Source of the DNA: Aradus depressus
Taxonomy: Eukaryota; Arthropoda; Insecta; Hemiptera; Aradidae
Direction: 5' to 3'
Assembly: GCA_963662175.1 (NCBI GenBank)
Contig: OY759220.1
Location: 43,558,136 to 43,622,135, forward strand
Length of the DNA stretch: 64,000 bases
Position 1 is the first letter of the stretch. Each line of letters starts with the position of its first letter. This document shows, piece after piece, positions 11,105 to 23,269 of this stretch. A model generated the notes under the pieces. It did not search any database. It was not told where the DNA came from and saw only the letters and a list, made by a program, of their open reading frames with translations. Made by a program: the position numbers and the translations under genes.

Positions 11105-11580
11105 CGAATCACTGAAAATGTACTTCCCCAGAACGAATTAATCAAGTTTTCACTCCTCCAAAAGCTAAAACCAAAAATACTAAATCTTGTGACAATACGA
11201 ATACAATCATTACATCGGCAGTTATTGTGTTAAGAGTAAGTACTTGTTTTGCGCGCCCCCCCCCCCCCCCCCCCCCCCCCCATCCTATGACAGGTTATAT
11301 CCATATTGGGTTTTGACTTTAAATATGAAATTTCATGTCGATACATTCAATACATCGACAGTTATTGGGGTTTTTGAGTTAAGCCTCCACCCTAATCCCC
11401 CCCTCCCTTTAGCCGATGTGGCTGAAAATCAAAGATGTCGTCTCTATGGGGTTCTGGATACACATATTAATTTTTCTGCATGAACACCGAACGTATCTAC
11501 ATTCATTCTATCGGGAGTTATCGTGTTTACAAACACAGGAGGTCGTAAAATATGGAATTCCGTTGAAAATAGTAGAGTCA
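11105..11580 (+). repeat. family A copy with 26-base poly(C) tract
   Basis: Contains the family head ('ACTTCCCCAGAACGAATTAA'), a C run at 11256-11281, the middle 'CATCGACAGTTATTGGGGTT' and the tail with 'TCTATCGGGAGTTATCGTGT'. Confidence 0.8.
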
Positions 11581-11665
11581 GGCTCATGTCCACCATAGTG
11601 ACGAAAGAGCGCTCTGGTAGTAGGTGATATGTCTTGTAGTTAAAGCCCGGGCATGTGCCACAAGA
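11578..11665 (+). repeat. SINE 3' fragment
   Basis: 'GGCTCATGTCCACCATAGTG', 'GAAAGAGCGCTCTGGTAGTA' and 'GTTAAAGCCCGGGCATG' are the SINE 3' end. It abuts family A. Confidence 0.85.
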
Positions 11666-11689
11666 ACCCTCTAAGGACGAATCCTATTG

Positions 11690-12080
11690 AACTTCAACCA
11701 AACCGGCTGAAAAGGGAATTAGGCGGCAGGCTAATAACTGTCGTTGTGGTCAATGTATTGGCACGAAATGCCATATATTAATTCAAAGCCCTATAAGGAC
11801 GACACCTATTGGCACGAAATGCCATATATTAATTCAAAGCCCTATAAGGACGACACCTATTGGCACGAAATGCCATATGTTAATTCAAAGCGATCAAGGG
11901 GTCAACTGAAGAATCTCAGTAATTGCTGACGTAATTAATGTATCGACACAAAATTTAATATGAGCATTCAGAAGTCAAATATTAAGTTTTAGCCGATACG
12001 GTCTATTGGCTTTGGAGGGGGGGGCCAACATTTAATTGAGTAATTCGTCCTGAGGAAGTACAAAGCCGGTGACGACTTTT
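11690..12080 (-). repeat. family A copy with a 51-bp internal triplication
   Basis: A minus-strand family A copy ends in 'TTAATTGAGTAATTCGTCCT' and 'GCCGGTGACGAC'. Inside it, a unit holding TATTGGCACGAAATGCCATA and 'AAGCCCTATAAGGACGACAC' is repeated three times (about 11757-11895). Confidence 0.75.
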
Positions 12081-12363
12081 TTTTTTTTATTAAAAAATTA
12101 CATGAGTTCTATGGAAAAGTAATATCTACACTTTACTGGTGTTCTCCATTGCCCAGTCAACTGTGTTTCTTTTGAATATATTTAAAAATGATAAATACCT
12201 ATTTTCGGTGAAAATATGAATTGAAAGGATGATATCAAGGATTTCTGAAAGGATGAAATTCTTTCAAATTTCAAGGACTAATATTATTAATTTTTGCATA
12301 ATTCAAAAATTTGAGCTTCTACTAAAGGTCTCATTCGACCAAAAGAAAAAAAAATATTTTTTT

Positions 12364-13470
12364 GATAAAAGAACTCGGAGTTGTTCTCCACCCACAAGTT
12401 TATTTTGCAGAGCCAGCTTTCAATGATATCTCTGAATATCTTCAGTGCTAATAGTACAATCGACAGGTAAAAAATAACTAAGTATATGTAACCAAATTAA
12501 AATAACTACAACTAATAAAAATAATTAAGTATATGTATACTAAGTTAAAAAACTACAACTAATAAAAATAACTGAATGTAAGTATACAAGTTTAGAAATA
12601 AATAAAATATATTAACTATAAATCTTTTTGAATGATTTGGTGTCATCGTGAGGGCGCCGGTAGCTCAGTGGTATGCGTGCTTGACTACTGAGCTCAAGAT
12701 CGCGGGTTCGAACCCGGCCGAGGCCCTTAGTTTATTTTATCGGGGAGGTGAAAAAACTCCTTCGAATGGTTAAGCGATGTTCCCGAGCCTGTACAATGTC
12801 AGATACTCGTTAAAAACCCCTACCCTACATGAATAAAAATTTAGGACTCCTATAGTGGAATCGGACTCATGTCCACCATAGTGATGAAAGAGCGCTCTGG
12901 TAGTAGGCGATATATCCTCGATGTTAAAGCCCGAAAAGGTTATGATTGTATATAGGTACTAATAATTTTAAAGAACCTATTAATTTCTTATAGATAAATT
13001 ATTGAAAGTACAAAAGGGCTTAAGTCAGAATAAGTCTTGTGATCCAAAGTATTTAGTGCATTTAAATATTTTTATCAAATGTAACTGAATGTTGGAATAT
13101 TTACTTTGTTTATATTTAATACTTTTATTGAAATAATATTTCAAGCAACATAAATCTGTTTTACCTGATTTGCAGGAATTTTTCTAACCATCAGAAATTC
13201 CCCTCTTAAAATTCAGATTTTCTGAATTTTTTCTATTTACTTCATACTCTTTTCACCTTAACAATGTCACCAAATTATATAAAAATATTAGTTAATTAAT
13301 ATATTTATTATTATATTTATTCTTAATTTTATACGCATATTGATATTTCTATCAAGTGTATTTGTGTACCTATCAATTGTAAACTTAGCACTGAAGATGG
13401 CCGAATGTGAAGGAAGCTCTTCTTCAAAATAAACCTTGTGGGTGGAGAACATCTGTGTTCTTTTATTAAA
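12364..13470. mobile_element. element bounded by inverted Penelope-like ends, containing a SINE
   Basis: The left end (12364-12475) and right end (13350-13470) are inverted copies. Both contain GTGGGTGGAGAAC with an adjacent CAAAATAAAC-type run and TTAGCACTGAAGAT. The right copy reads CACTGAAGATGGCC, similar in position to the CTGAAGA motif of the 3.9-kb repeat. No coding sequence remains between the ends, and a SINE sits at 12650-12934. Confidence 0.5.
12650..12934 (+). repeat. tRNA-derived SINE, 3' tail truncated
   Basis: The head GAGGGCGCCGGTAGCTCAGT with a canonical A box, then GCGGGTTCGAACCCGGCC as B box. The body carries a small deletion at the CGTCCTTCGGATG block. The copy stops in 'TTAAAGCCCGAAAAGG', losing the CCTAA tail. 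This is the best-preserved tRNA-like head in the window. Confidence 0.93.
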
Positions 13471-16400
13471 TACAGCTGGTCCACAACAACTTCCAAGAAA
13501 TACACGACATTCTTTGGTTTAGTAACACTCAACAGAGGTCGTTGAGGGTTAAAATACTTAAATATTTACAAGCCACAGAAGACCTCATCGACCATGTCTA
13601 TTCGCCAGAAAGAAGTTCATATTGGTTTCAATTTGTGCCCTCTTCAAATTTATTAGGTGGCCTTCAAAGAATGAAGAAAATGTGATATATGATAGCAATA
13701 ATTGATATTAAGTAAGGATCTGTTTAATGATCTCCAGAGGTCTGTTATTAGGATGATGTAAACACCTTGACATTTGAAGATTCTGTTATAGTGACTAGCA
13801 TGTGTGAGTGTTCATCAGGCAGAGCTACGTCGGATTACCGGGGTGACTTGTGTAACCGGCCCATCGTGACATAGCTAGCTATAAGCGGAGGTTTATCTGA
13901 GAGAAGGGATTTGGGAAATGTTAATCTTATCCGTAGAATCTACCGATGTGAAGAAGGATTTGAACGTCAGACAGTGATGAGATGTTTCGGAAGTCTGGCT
14001 GTGACTGAGTCAGGAAGAGGACCATCCGAGTAGGCTAGAAGTACAACAGAGAAGAGAAAACTCCGCATCGAATAGTCGACGAATTACATAACTTCCCCTA
14101 TACTTAGAATAGCTGAAGAAGTAAAAATCAGGTTAGTTTCGCGGTATTAAGGTGATTGCAAGTTTAATTTGCCGGTTATAGGATTACCGATCGGTTATAG
14201 GAAGTTCCGAACGATCAATGTGATAAAACAACTTAACATAAGGGTGCGTTAAAGTCCTCCCTTTGTGGTGAAGAAAAGGTGGTCCAAAACTGTAAAATAA
14301 CAAGATGACAGGAAGCAATAGTTGTGCAGAACAATAAACCGGAGCAAGAAAATCTAGAGATAGCCTTGCATATTGCAGACAGTTTCCTGTATATGCAACT
14401 GAAACCGAAGCATTTCATATCCGTAATATAATATTGTTATCAAGGAATAATGTTCACTCAACTTTCTCCAAAATATTATAACTGACAATAAATGTTTTTA
14501 CTCACATATAGAACACTAGCAGATTCTCCCGGCGGCAATAATTTTCATATTGTGTGAAAAAAAAAAAGATGCCACACTTTTCAAAATATTTTTGTCTTTA
14601 GTAATATTTATTACAGGGTGAAGAAGTTGAGAATAGTCCCTTTCCGAACTTATGAACTGGAAAAAATAAAACCACTGAGAAATGTTAATTTTAAAAGTAG
14701 CTGCGTTACCAATCGTTACATGGAAAATGCACTATTCTTCATGCAATTTTGAGAATATTTTTTATTATATATGAGAATATTCTTATATAAAAAGAATAGC
14801 ACTTATTATCATTTATTGAGTTAGAACTCTCACAAAGTTACAATCACAAATACACACACAAACAGAGTGTTTAATTCAAGACTCCCCATTCATTTTGAAA
14901 AGGGAAATCTTCAAATAAATTTAATTTTGCTGGAGCTTCCTAACTATTGGACAAGCACATGATAGGGAAACGGATAACAAACATATAGGGGACCAAAATA
15001 ATAATAATACTATTAACAATGTAAAAAAATAATATATTATAAGAAAAAAAAATATATGTATGTATGTATATTCAATGACGCAAAAAATAATAAATCTTGT
15101 TAATCAAAATAAAATTATAAATTAACTTGAGTTTAAAAAGAAATTCTTACCAAAATATGTCAAAAAGATTGGGTAAACAATTATTATATATTATCTGATC
15201 TATAATAAAAACAAACAGAATATCAATTCTTAAAACGAAAAGAAAGGTATTTATATACATATAAATGTATATTGTTAAAAAATAATCACTGAAATTAATA
15301 TAATAAAAAATATAATGGACTGTGGACTTGGTACAACGAAAGTAGTTCCGTAAGAAGCAATGCTTGAATACCCCATAGGTAATTAAAACTGAGAATATTA
15401 ACTTGAGCTCACAATGAAAATAAAAATAAAATGATAAATATCTTTATGTTGACAACCACAGTGTGGTGAAAATAGTGAAAGTGAAATACAAACAAAAATG
15501 ATGATCTTCGAAGGATGATGGAACCCGAAGAACGGTGAGATGAGAAGAACGAAGCTCATCGGACGAAGGAAGACAAAGCTGAACGGGGACACTGGCAGAT
15601 AGCAAGTCCAAATAGAAGTTCAAGAAAGCCAAAAAAGGAAGGAATGTAATAAAATACGGCAATAAATAAAAACTTATAATGCGTCCACTCTCTGGCAACT
15701 ATAGCATGGGACTGACTGGCACTAAGTATCAGACTCAGAGAGGGATTAGCCGTGTGTTTACATTATGAACCTTGTTGACTAAACACAGAGGCTCAAACCA
15801 TCGTGAAAATAAACAAAATGTTTTCAGCGGACCTTGAAACGTGAAATTCCATTGAAAACTCGATCTTAAAGTCAATGAGAATTATTGCTTCGGCACCTTA
15901 CAATGCACAATGTAAACCCCTTTTCCAGCAATTGGACATACTTGCGGTTCCATGCCAGTACATCATGACTTGTCTTACCAGTCTGGACAGAAGTGAAGAA
16001 CCACAACCATCTCATGAATATGGTCTTAGGGACGGCAACAATGTCAATATTCCACGTCACCGGCTGAGTAGGACTGAGCCAAGTCCATATAATTATGCCA
16101 TTAAAAATATATAAACATTTACCCAAAGAGATCAGAAGACAACAAAAAGGAACTTTTAAGCAGTGTCTTTACTATTTAAAAAAAACAAACATTTATTCTA
16201 TGACATTAGAGATTTTTTTAACTGTGATCATTTTTAAATTATAATGTTATTTACGTATTGTAGGTGGGTGATTTGTTGTTTAGTTTTAAGTTCAATTATG
16301 ACATTTCATATAACCTATGTAGGTTGATTTGAATAAATCTGATCTAACCTAATCTAATCTTAGATTTTTTTTCGCACGATTACAATACTTCCTTATAACT

Positions 16401-16980
16401 AACTATAAGGTATAAGAAAGTGGTCACCCAATGCGAATTATTTTGTAATTCTAAGATCTATTTAGGAACTTATAATATATGTATAAGTTCCTACATATTA
16501 TGTAGGAGAGGTAAGATTTTTCATCAATAAATTTAGTAAGACCCTTAAAATCAACAAAGTAAAATTAAAATGTATAACATGGTATTAAGATTTATTATGT
16601 CACCTAAAGTAGAATCGTTATATACAATCTTTCTCGTATTATATGTTATTCACCAAGAATGTACATTTCATAGAATAAATCAATAAAGAATCTATCAGTA
16701 TAATCGGTAAACCAGTTTTTTGTCCAATGATATATAATTAATAATATAAATGATATGATAATCAGCCAACGTACGAAACCTTCTTAATGGGTTCTTAACA
16801 TATCGGTAGCTTTCAACTCTCCGCGAGAACATTAAATAAAAAATGTCCGTTTTAGTATTTTTTTCATGACCTCACAATATGAAAAAGGTACAAGCAAATT
16901 TTCAAATTTACACTCCATTTGGTAGTGGATTAGAATTAAATCAATGAGAGTGTAGATGACTTTTGACTTTTACTATATAA
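13471..16980. other. no convincing gene
   Basis: Mixed AT-rich DNA. A family A tail fragment lies near 15820-15880. A less AT-rich stretch near 15470-15700 has 60-85-codon open frames on the minus strand without a recognisable domain. Near 16320-16360 there is a short (CTAAT)n-like run. Confidence 0.4.
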
Positions 16981-17000
16981 ATATATAATATATATATATA

Positions 17001-17343
17001 CAGTGGTGGATTAACCAATAGGCAAACCTAGGCAGGTGCCTAGGGCCCCCGATGCTGAAAGCCCCAATGTCTAAAAAAAAAAAAACCTTGTCACTTTTAA
17101 AATGATTTTACACGCTTTTGGGAAAAATAATTCAGGTCAAATTTGACAAGGAATTTGACCCGAGTTATTTTTCCCAATAAAAGGTATGAGGGGCCCCCTA
17201 TTAAGCATGATTTTTTTTTTTAAATAAAAAAACAAATCGGCAGTTTTTGTTTTTTATGGGAGGGGGGGGGGGGGGGGGTTAAAAATAGGGGGGTCCCACA
17301 TTTGCAATCACCTAGGGCCCCGCAGAAGCTTAATCCGCCACTG
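17001..17343. mobile_element. hAT-like non-autonomous element
   Basis: The ends are CAGTGGTGGATTAA (left) and CAGTGGCGGATTAA (right, inverted). They are flanked by TATATATA on both sides, compatible with an 8-bp duplication but weak because the flank is simple. The subterminal parts share 'CCTAGG' and 'GGGCCCC' blocks. There is no ORF. The CAGTGGCG-type terminus fits hAT-like MITEs. Confidence 0.8.
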
Positions 17344-17549
17344 TATATATATAAAGATTAACGACTCATTAAGTTACTACATGATACAAAGAACAGTCAA
17401 GATGCAACCAAATTTCACGTTAAGTGAAAATATTTTCTATTCTGGAATCATTGGTTCACACATAGTGAAAATAGGTGAATTTATCTATATCAATAAATGA
17501 AAATAAAAATGTTCCAATATTTATAAGGAGGTATTGTATAATTAGGTTA

Positions 17550-17725
17550 GAGGGCGCCGGTAGCTCAGTGGTATGCGTGCTTACTTAAGAGCTCAAGATC
17601 GCGGGTTTGAAACTGTGAAAAAACCTTGAGCATGCCGTCCTTCGGTGGGAGGTTAAGCATTGGTCCCGAGCCTGTACGATGTTAATTAATCGTTAAAGAC
17701 CCTTACCCTAGGTGAATAAAAATTA
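17550..17725 (+). repeat. SINE with internal deletion
   Basis: It has the head with A box and a damaged B box (CGGGTTTGAAAC). The leading part of the body is lost, the CGTCCTTCGG block follows, and the copy ends at 'GGTGAATAAAAATT'. Confidence 0.85.
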
Positions 17726-18053
17726 TATTGGAAAGTGTATAAATGATTTCTTATCCAAGAAAGTGAGATGTACATTTGCCAAAACTAACAATTTAATTGA
17801 TGTCACTTGACAGTGAAGTGCACTCATAAGAAAAAAAAATTAAGAAATAATACATTTAGAAAAAGATTTCTTGAAAAAGAAAAGGTTATCATATAAATTG
17901 ACGCCATTTGGAGACACAGACGTGATTAGGCCGGAATGGAAACGAAAGTATCTGATCAAGTTAATATAGGAGCAACACATGGCCGAACATTCTTGAGATG
18001 TCATCCGCATATCGAAATAGCACTTTTATGAAGTTTACCGAAATGATACCATG

Positions 18054-18245
18054 GTGGCCGTGCGGGCTAGAGCGTAGGGCTTTGGTTGCATGGTCTCACC
18101 ATGGTTTGCGGGTTCGAATCCCGTCCGGGAGTGAGTTTTTTTCGTAGATAGAACTCCCTACCGGGGCCATGGCTGTCTTAAATAATTATATATAACACAT
18201 TGACATGGCTAATATGCACCGGTACATAAAGCAAAAAAAAAAAAA
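18054..18245 (+). repeat. second SINE family with poly(A) tail
   Basis: The tRNA-like head 'GTGGCCGTGCGGGCTAGAGC' and B box GCGGGTTCGAATCCCGTCC are followed by about 110 bp of body and a run of 13 A. It is unrelated in body and tail to the abundant SINE. A true tRNA gene is unlikely because the anticodon-arm region does not fold cleanly by eye and a poly(A) body follows. Confidence 0.7.
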
Positions 18246-18469
18246 TGTTGAGTAGCTCGGCTCTTGCGATCTATACCAAGAGACGTCCATTTTAACACCA
18301 CTGCTAGAAATATTTAACGCTTCAAACATGCAGTTATAAAGACAGAAAAGAGATCATGTTGCCAAATGCACACTCAACACTGTCAAATTTTCTACATGTT
18401 TTCTCAGAAAACTTATAAAAACTTAAATATATATATTTCTAATGATCCCTGACCAGAAGAGAAAACTTC

Positions 18470-19045
18470 GTCGGTAAATCACCGGCAATATGCTTCCCCA
18501 GAACGAATTAAACAATTTAATTCCCCCCCCCCCCCCCCCTCCAAAACGAGTTTGCGCTAATATTCAATCGTTGACTTACATTGAGGCCCCTAAACCCTCA
18601 TACTAAAATTTGTGTCGATAAATTCATTACATCGGCAGTTATTAGGGTTTTTGAATTGAGCCCCCTCTCCTGCACCCCCCATTCTCTTCAGTTGATATCT
18701 TTGAAATTTGACAGGTTATGTCCTCATTGGGTTTTGACTTCATATTTGAAATTTTGTGTTTTGGTCATTTAAACGGCAGTTATTTTGAGTTTTTGAATTA
18801 AACCTCTCCCCTAATCCTCCATTTCCATTGGTCCATTTGGCTGAAAATCAATGAGTGTCGTCGTTAGAGGATTCTGGATTCACATACAAAATAACACGTC
18901 GATACATGCATTCTATCAGGAGTTATCGTGTTCACAGACACACAGGCAAACTTTTTTTTTATCATATTTGGAATCTAAAGGTCGGTAAACATGAAATTCA
19001 GTTGAAAACTCCGCATCGGAGACTGCGGAAGATGTGAAATCGAAG
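18470..19045 (+). repeat. family A copy, near full length, with poly(C)
   Basis: Head 'TGCTTCCCCAGAACGAATTA', C run near 18525-18539, then 'GTTTGCGCTAATATTCAATC', 'ATTACATCGGCAGTTATTAG', 'TTCTATCAGGAGTTATCGTG' and 'AAACATGAAATTCAGTTGAA'. This is one of the best copies for building a consensus. Confidence 0.85.
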
Positions 19046-19167
19046 ACAAAAATTCCACTATATTTATATAAAAGACACAATGTATTTCGCTGGTTAGAGC
19101 AATGTCAAGTGTACAGGATACAGACTTATGACTGGTGGTAATATTTTGAAAAAAGGCCAAGATAGAG

Positions 19168-19243
19168 GTTGGGAGGGAGGGGGGGGCGGGTAGGGGTAGG
19201 AGGGGAAGAGTGAGGGAGGGGGAAAGAACAGGAGGGGGGGGGA
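19168..19243 (+). other. G-rich tract with quadruplex potential
   Basis: About 75 bp of nearly pure purine with at least eight G runs of three or more, such as GGGAGGGAGGGGGGGGCGGG. By pattern it can form G-quadruplexes. It is probably simple-sequence expansion, and no gene is nearby. Confidence 0.75.
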
Positions 19244-19292
19244 ACTACCGTACTATATCACAATTTAATCAGAAAAATAATTAAATAATATA

Positions 19293-19638
19293 GGTTAGGT
19301 TAGGTTTTATGACTCATGCCCGGGCTTTAACTACGAGGTCATATCGCCTACTACCAGAGCGCTCTTTCGTCACTCTGGTGGACATGAGCCCGACTCTACT
19401 GTGGGAGTCCTAAATTTTGCCTACCCTAAATTTTTATTCACCTAGGGCAGGGGTCTTTAACGAGTACCTGACATCGTACAGGCACGGGACCATCGCTTAA
19501 CGTCCCATCCGAAGGACGGCGTGCTTAAGTTTATTTTACCTCCCAGATAAAATAAACTAAGGGCCTCGGTTAGGTTACGAACTCACGTTCTTGAGCTCAG
19601 AAGACAAGCACGCATACCACTGAGCTACCGGCGCCCTT
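19293..19638 (-). repeat. tRNA-derived SINE, full length, with TSD
   Basis: Complete copy, tail GGTTAGGTTAGG at the left, head 'ACTGAGCTACCGGCGCCC' at the right. It is flanked by TTAAATAATATA (19281-19292 and 19639-19650). It is very close to the copies at 4.7, 35.2 and 59.3 kb. Confidence 0.95.
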
Positions 19639-19825
19639 TTAAATAATATATCTCAATATTAACCTATTACCTATATCACAATTAAATACTAAAAAACAGA
19701 CAACTACCAGATCATAGTAAATTGAAATAAAAACATATTCCACCCCTGTAACACTAAATTATTAATTGTAAACCAAGCATAATAATAGTTAGCCAAGTCT
19801 ATCTTGGAACTTTCAAATTCAGGAT

Positions 19826-20096
19826 ATAATAATCAATACTAATACATTTATAATAATCAATACTAATACATTTATAATAAACAATACTAATACATTTATA
19901 ATAAACAATACTAATACATTTATAATAATCAATACTAATACATTTATAATAAACAATACTAATACATTTATAATAAACAATACTAATACATTTATAATAA
20001 ACAATACTAATACATTTATAATAATAAATACTAATACATTTATAATAAACAATACTAATACATTCATAATAAACAATACTAATGCATTTATAATAA
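19826..20096. repeat. 24-bp AT-rich tandem repeat, about 11 copies
   Basis: The unit is AATACTAATACATTTATAAT plus AAWC, with TCA/ACA variants alternating between copies. An open frame on the minus strand (repeating VLFIINVL) is an artefact of a unit divisible by three. Confidence 0.95.
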
Positions 20097-20562
20097 GTAG
20101 ATTCATTTTTTTAAATTAACTAAAAATTAGGATTAATATTAGAGTGAATAAAAATAATATCCGAAACTTTAGTAAAAAAAAAAAAAAATTACATTGGACA
20201 ACCTTGAGACCACCTACTCAATACATCTGTAATTTTTTAATAATTACAAAGTTTGAAGAGCTATTATAATCTTAGGTTTTGCATATGAGAGCGTCCAATT
20301 TGGCATCATTTCAATTTGAAAATTGTTCCAATTGCTCTACTTTACAATCCTCTATAAGAGGTGTGTTTTGTATTTTTTGAGATGGGTGGGGCCGCCCTTG
20401 AAGCCGAGGTTCTCTGCCCTCAACGGACCGATATCAAGGTCTCCAGCCGAGACACGAGACACGAACTGTTAATGTTACGGAGGAGAACCAACTAAACAAT
20501 CCTTTTGAAACCAATAACAATATTTTTAAAAAAACACATAACATATATATATTATAACAGTA

Positions 20563-21068
20563 CAGTAGACTCTCCCTTATCCGGCGTTGCCGGGACCGAC
20601 GTGACGCCGGATAGCGGAAATCATCAATTAATGAGAAAAAATATATCAATTAAAGCATAAAAAGAAGTGTTTTTAGGTGAGCTAAGGAATAAAACATGTA
20701 ATTTGTTGATAACATTAATTAAATTGACAAATATGTACAGACTGAACATTGATTTATTATATGTACATATATTTATCCAAACATTAAAAAGATATTTTGA
20801 AATCTGCGTTTAATTAAGTGAAGTAATAAAATATTGTATTAGCGTTCCCTTCATTATAAATACAATGTACATATGTACAATAAAAATACATAAAAGATTC
20901 CTGAGTTACAGAATCATTATGTGCTCGTAAATACACGTGGCTCATATAATTGATAATCTAATAATTGAATGTTAATTTTAGTAAATATTTAGTAAAGATA
21001 TTATTTTGCGAGCGCCGGATGAGGGAGCGCGCCGGTTAACAAAACGCTGGATAAGGAAGAGCCTACTG
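20563..21068. mobile_element. Tigger/pogo-like MITE
   Basis: Left end CAGTAGACTCTCCCTTATCC, right end (inverted) CAGTAGGCTCTTCCTTATCC. Both are flanked by TA, as expected for Tc1/mariner-superfamily insertions. The TIR resembles the 'cttatccgg' pogo/Tigger type. The interior is AT-rich without a transposase ORF, so this is an internally deleted copy of about 506 bp. Confidence 0.88.
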
Positions 21069-21657
21069 TATTTTCGTAGACCAACCATGTTTTTACAGAT
21101 ATCACTCTCCCTCCACCTCCCCTCCCCCCTCTCAAATTAATTTCACACTGACATTACTTGGTATATGAAAGTAATGTCTTGGCATCAGCCTTTTTTTTTT
21201 TTAATTGTTGTTTTACTGTAAAATTGTGAGAGTGACATTATTATAACCAGTAGCGCCAGTAAGAAATGGTTTAGCAAGAAGAGAGTGATGTGTAAAAACA
21301 TGGTTGGTATAAGAACGTCCTGTTATGGCCACACCACATATTTATTTTCATTATTTTTTAAGAAAAAAAACCTAATATTAATAGAAAAATGTTTTAAATT
21401 CTTTGCCATTCCTAACAATTTAAACGTTACTTTGAACTATTTCCTGAGGAAATTTATTGTTTTCTCTTTGGAGCTCTACTCCTTTGGTGTCCTATCTCAA
21501 ATCTGAGGGCGTTTTGATTGCTGAATATATACAAAGAGAGACATCATCTCGAAAATGGTCAAAACCGTGTTCAGGGCACTTTGAAAAGTGAAATTCCATT
21601 GAAAACTTGATTTTTCACAATTTCAATACTAATTGTATAATGAAAACTGATATTATT

Positions 21658-21790
21658 GCAGAGATATTGTGAAATAATTCAAATGAACTTGAAAGAAATA
21701 AAACTTGTTTATTTATGGTATTGTCTAATTTCACCAACTATTATTTACATGGGAGTACTTTCGGTATTTCTACCATCCTCAGCCAAAAGC
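21658..21790 (-). repeat. Penelope-like terminal repeat with best hammerhead-like fold
   Basis: Related to 3890-4020 and 4597-5100. On the minus strand the motif is CTGAGGAT, then GGTA-GAAA-TACC, then GAAAGTACTCCC. That is a conserved-core-like segment, a perfect 4-bp stem with a GAAA tetraloop, and the GAAA of a hammerhead. The extra U before the stem deviates from the consensus. Confidence 0.5.
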
Positions 21791-21997
21791 ATAAGAGATA
21801 AGACTAAGTTAACATTACAGAATGCCTTTCGAGGAACCCCTTACCCTCCCCCCCCTGGTGTTCCCCATGACGTCAGACATTCCTAACTAAGCTAAATTGT
21901 CAAGCTGTGAGATATTTTATGACATTGTATAAGAAAGTAAAAAATATATTTAAAAAAAATGAATGTAATAAACATAAAAAAAGTAGAAGAGACCCCA

Positions 21998-22425
21998 AAG
22001 TGTGAATCAGCGGCAATGTACTTCCCCAGAACGAATATTAATCTATTAACTTTTCGCTTCCACTCCAAAACCAATCGATTTTTTGGGCTAATAATCAATA
22101 GCTCACTTCTAAATCAACATACTAAATTTTGTATCGATCAATTCATTACATGGGAAGTAATTAGGGTTTTTTTGTTAAGCCTCCCCCCTAATGACCTCTC
22201 TAATTTGGCCCATTTGGCTGAAAATCAATAGATGTCGTCCTCATGGGATTCTGGATACATATATAAAATCGTTGTTGATTCATTCAATCTATCGAGAGTT
22301 ATCGTTTTCACAGTCACATTTTGCTTTTCATTTTTGGAATCACGATGGCGGAAAATATGAAAATCCGTTGAAAACTCAACTTAAAATTTCTGACCGTGAT
22401 TACATAACTTCCCCTATACTTCGTA
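21998..22425 (+). repeat. family A copy
   Basis: Contains 'GTACTTCCCCAGAACGAATA', 'ATTACATGGGAAGTAATTAG', 'CCATTTGGCTGAAAATCAAT', 'CGATGGCGGAAAATATGAAA' and 'ACTTCCCCTATACTTCGTAA'. Confidence 0.85.
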
Positions 22426-22457
22426 AACTCATCGAACGATAGAGAAGAAATTTACGG

Positions 22458-22944
22458 TAGGGATGGATATCGACCAACAAAACATCGATTAATGACACCA
22501 TTCTATACTAGTTAATCGATATACTTATTAATAGTTGGTTAAATAATCGGTTAATCTATTAAACGAACGCACAAACAAAAGTTAATACAATCAGTCAATC
22601 ACAACTCACAAATGACAAAACACAAATGATTAGAAATTAGAATTAGAAGTAGAACTATTAGAAGGTTACGTTTTACTTATCACCAGTTCACCTCAGAGGC
22701 TCTGTGTTGTATCGATAGTCGATACGATAGTCTCCTCCCACTTTTTTAGGCGAGTTGCACTTCGGATGAATAATAATTAATTCATTTTTCTTTTTTCTCT
22801 TGTTTTTCGGATGAGTTGTAATTTCAATTAAAAATTGAATAATCGTTAAATAATCATCGATTATCCGATTAAACAAACCTAGATGACATCGATTAAAAAA
22901 ACATCGATTATTCCGATTAATCGGTTAATCGATACCCATCCCTA
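22458..22944. mobile_element. hAT-like non-autonomous element with 8-bp TSD
   Basis: Ends TAGGGATGG ... CCATCCCTA, with the inner inverted part 'ATCGA' and ATCGATTAAT-rich arms. It is flanked by ATTTACGG on both sides (22450-22457 and 22945-22952), a clear 8-bp duplication typical of hAT. The body of about 487 bp is full of ATCGATTA/TAATCGAT motifs near both ends, as subterminal transposase-binding repeats often are. There is no transposase ORF. Confidence 0.9.
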
Positions 22945-23269
22945 ATTTACGGAGTCACACAGAAAACAGTATATAATCACAAGAATCAAAAACACAATGA
23001 AAAAAAAAACACATAAATACAATTACAAAAGAGATTCATCATTAACAGATGCTGCAACATCAGAAAATTTCTCTTTTGTACAAATGAAACAGCGGAAGCC
23101 AGAAGATGGTCTATTGGTTATGAATGGTACATGTAACCTTCCATAAGGGGTTATAGTGAACCAATCTAACGGTTATAGCCAATCTCCGAAGTTGTCTTGC
23201 AGTTCATCATCCACTCCAGGGATCCACTTTGACCCTCCATGGCAAAGGTTACTACCGAAAAACAGATGC

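Noticed and set aside
12650..12730. tRNA gene candidate (A box and B box perfect)
   Set aside because: The same head occurs many times fused to one body and bounded by TSDs, so it is a SINE.
19819..20106. Minus-strand 95-codon hydrophobic ORF
   Set aside because: A 24-bp repeat divisible by three gives a monotonous VLFIINVL pattern.
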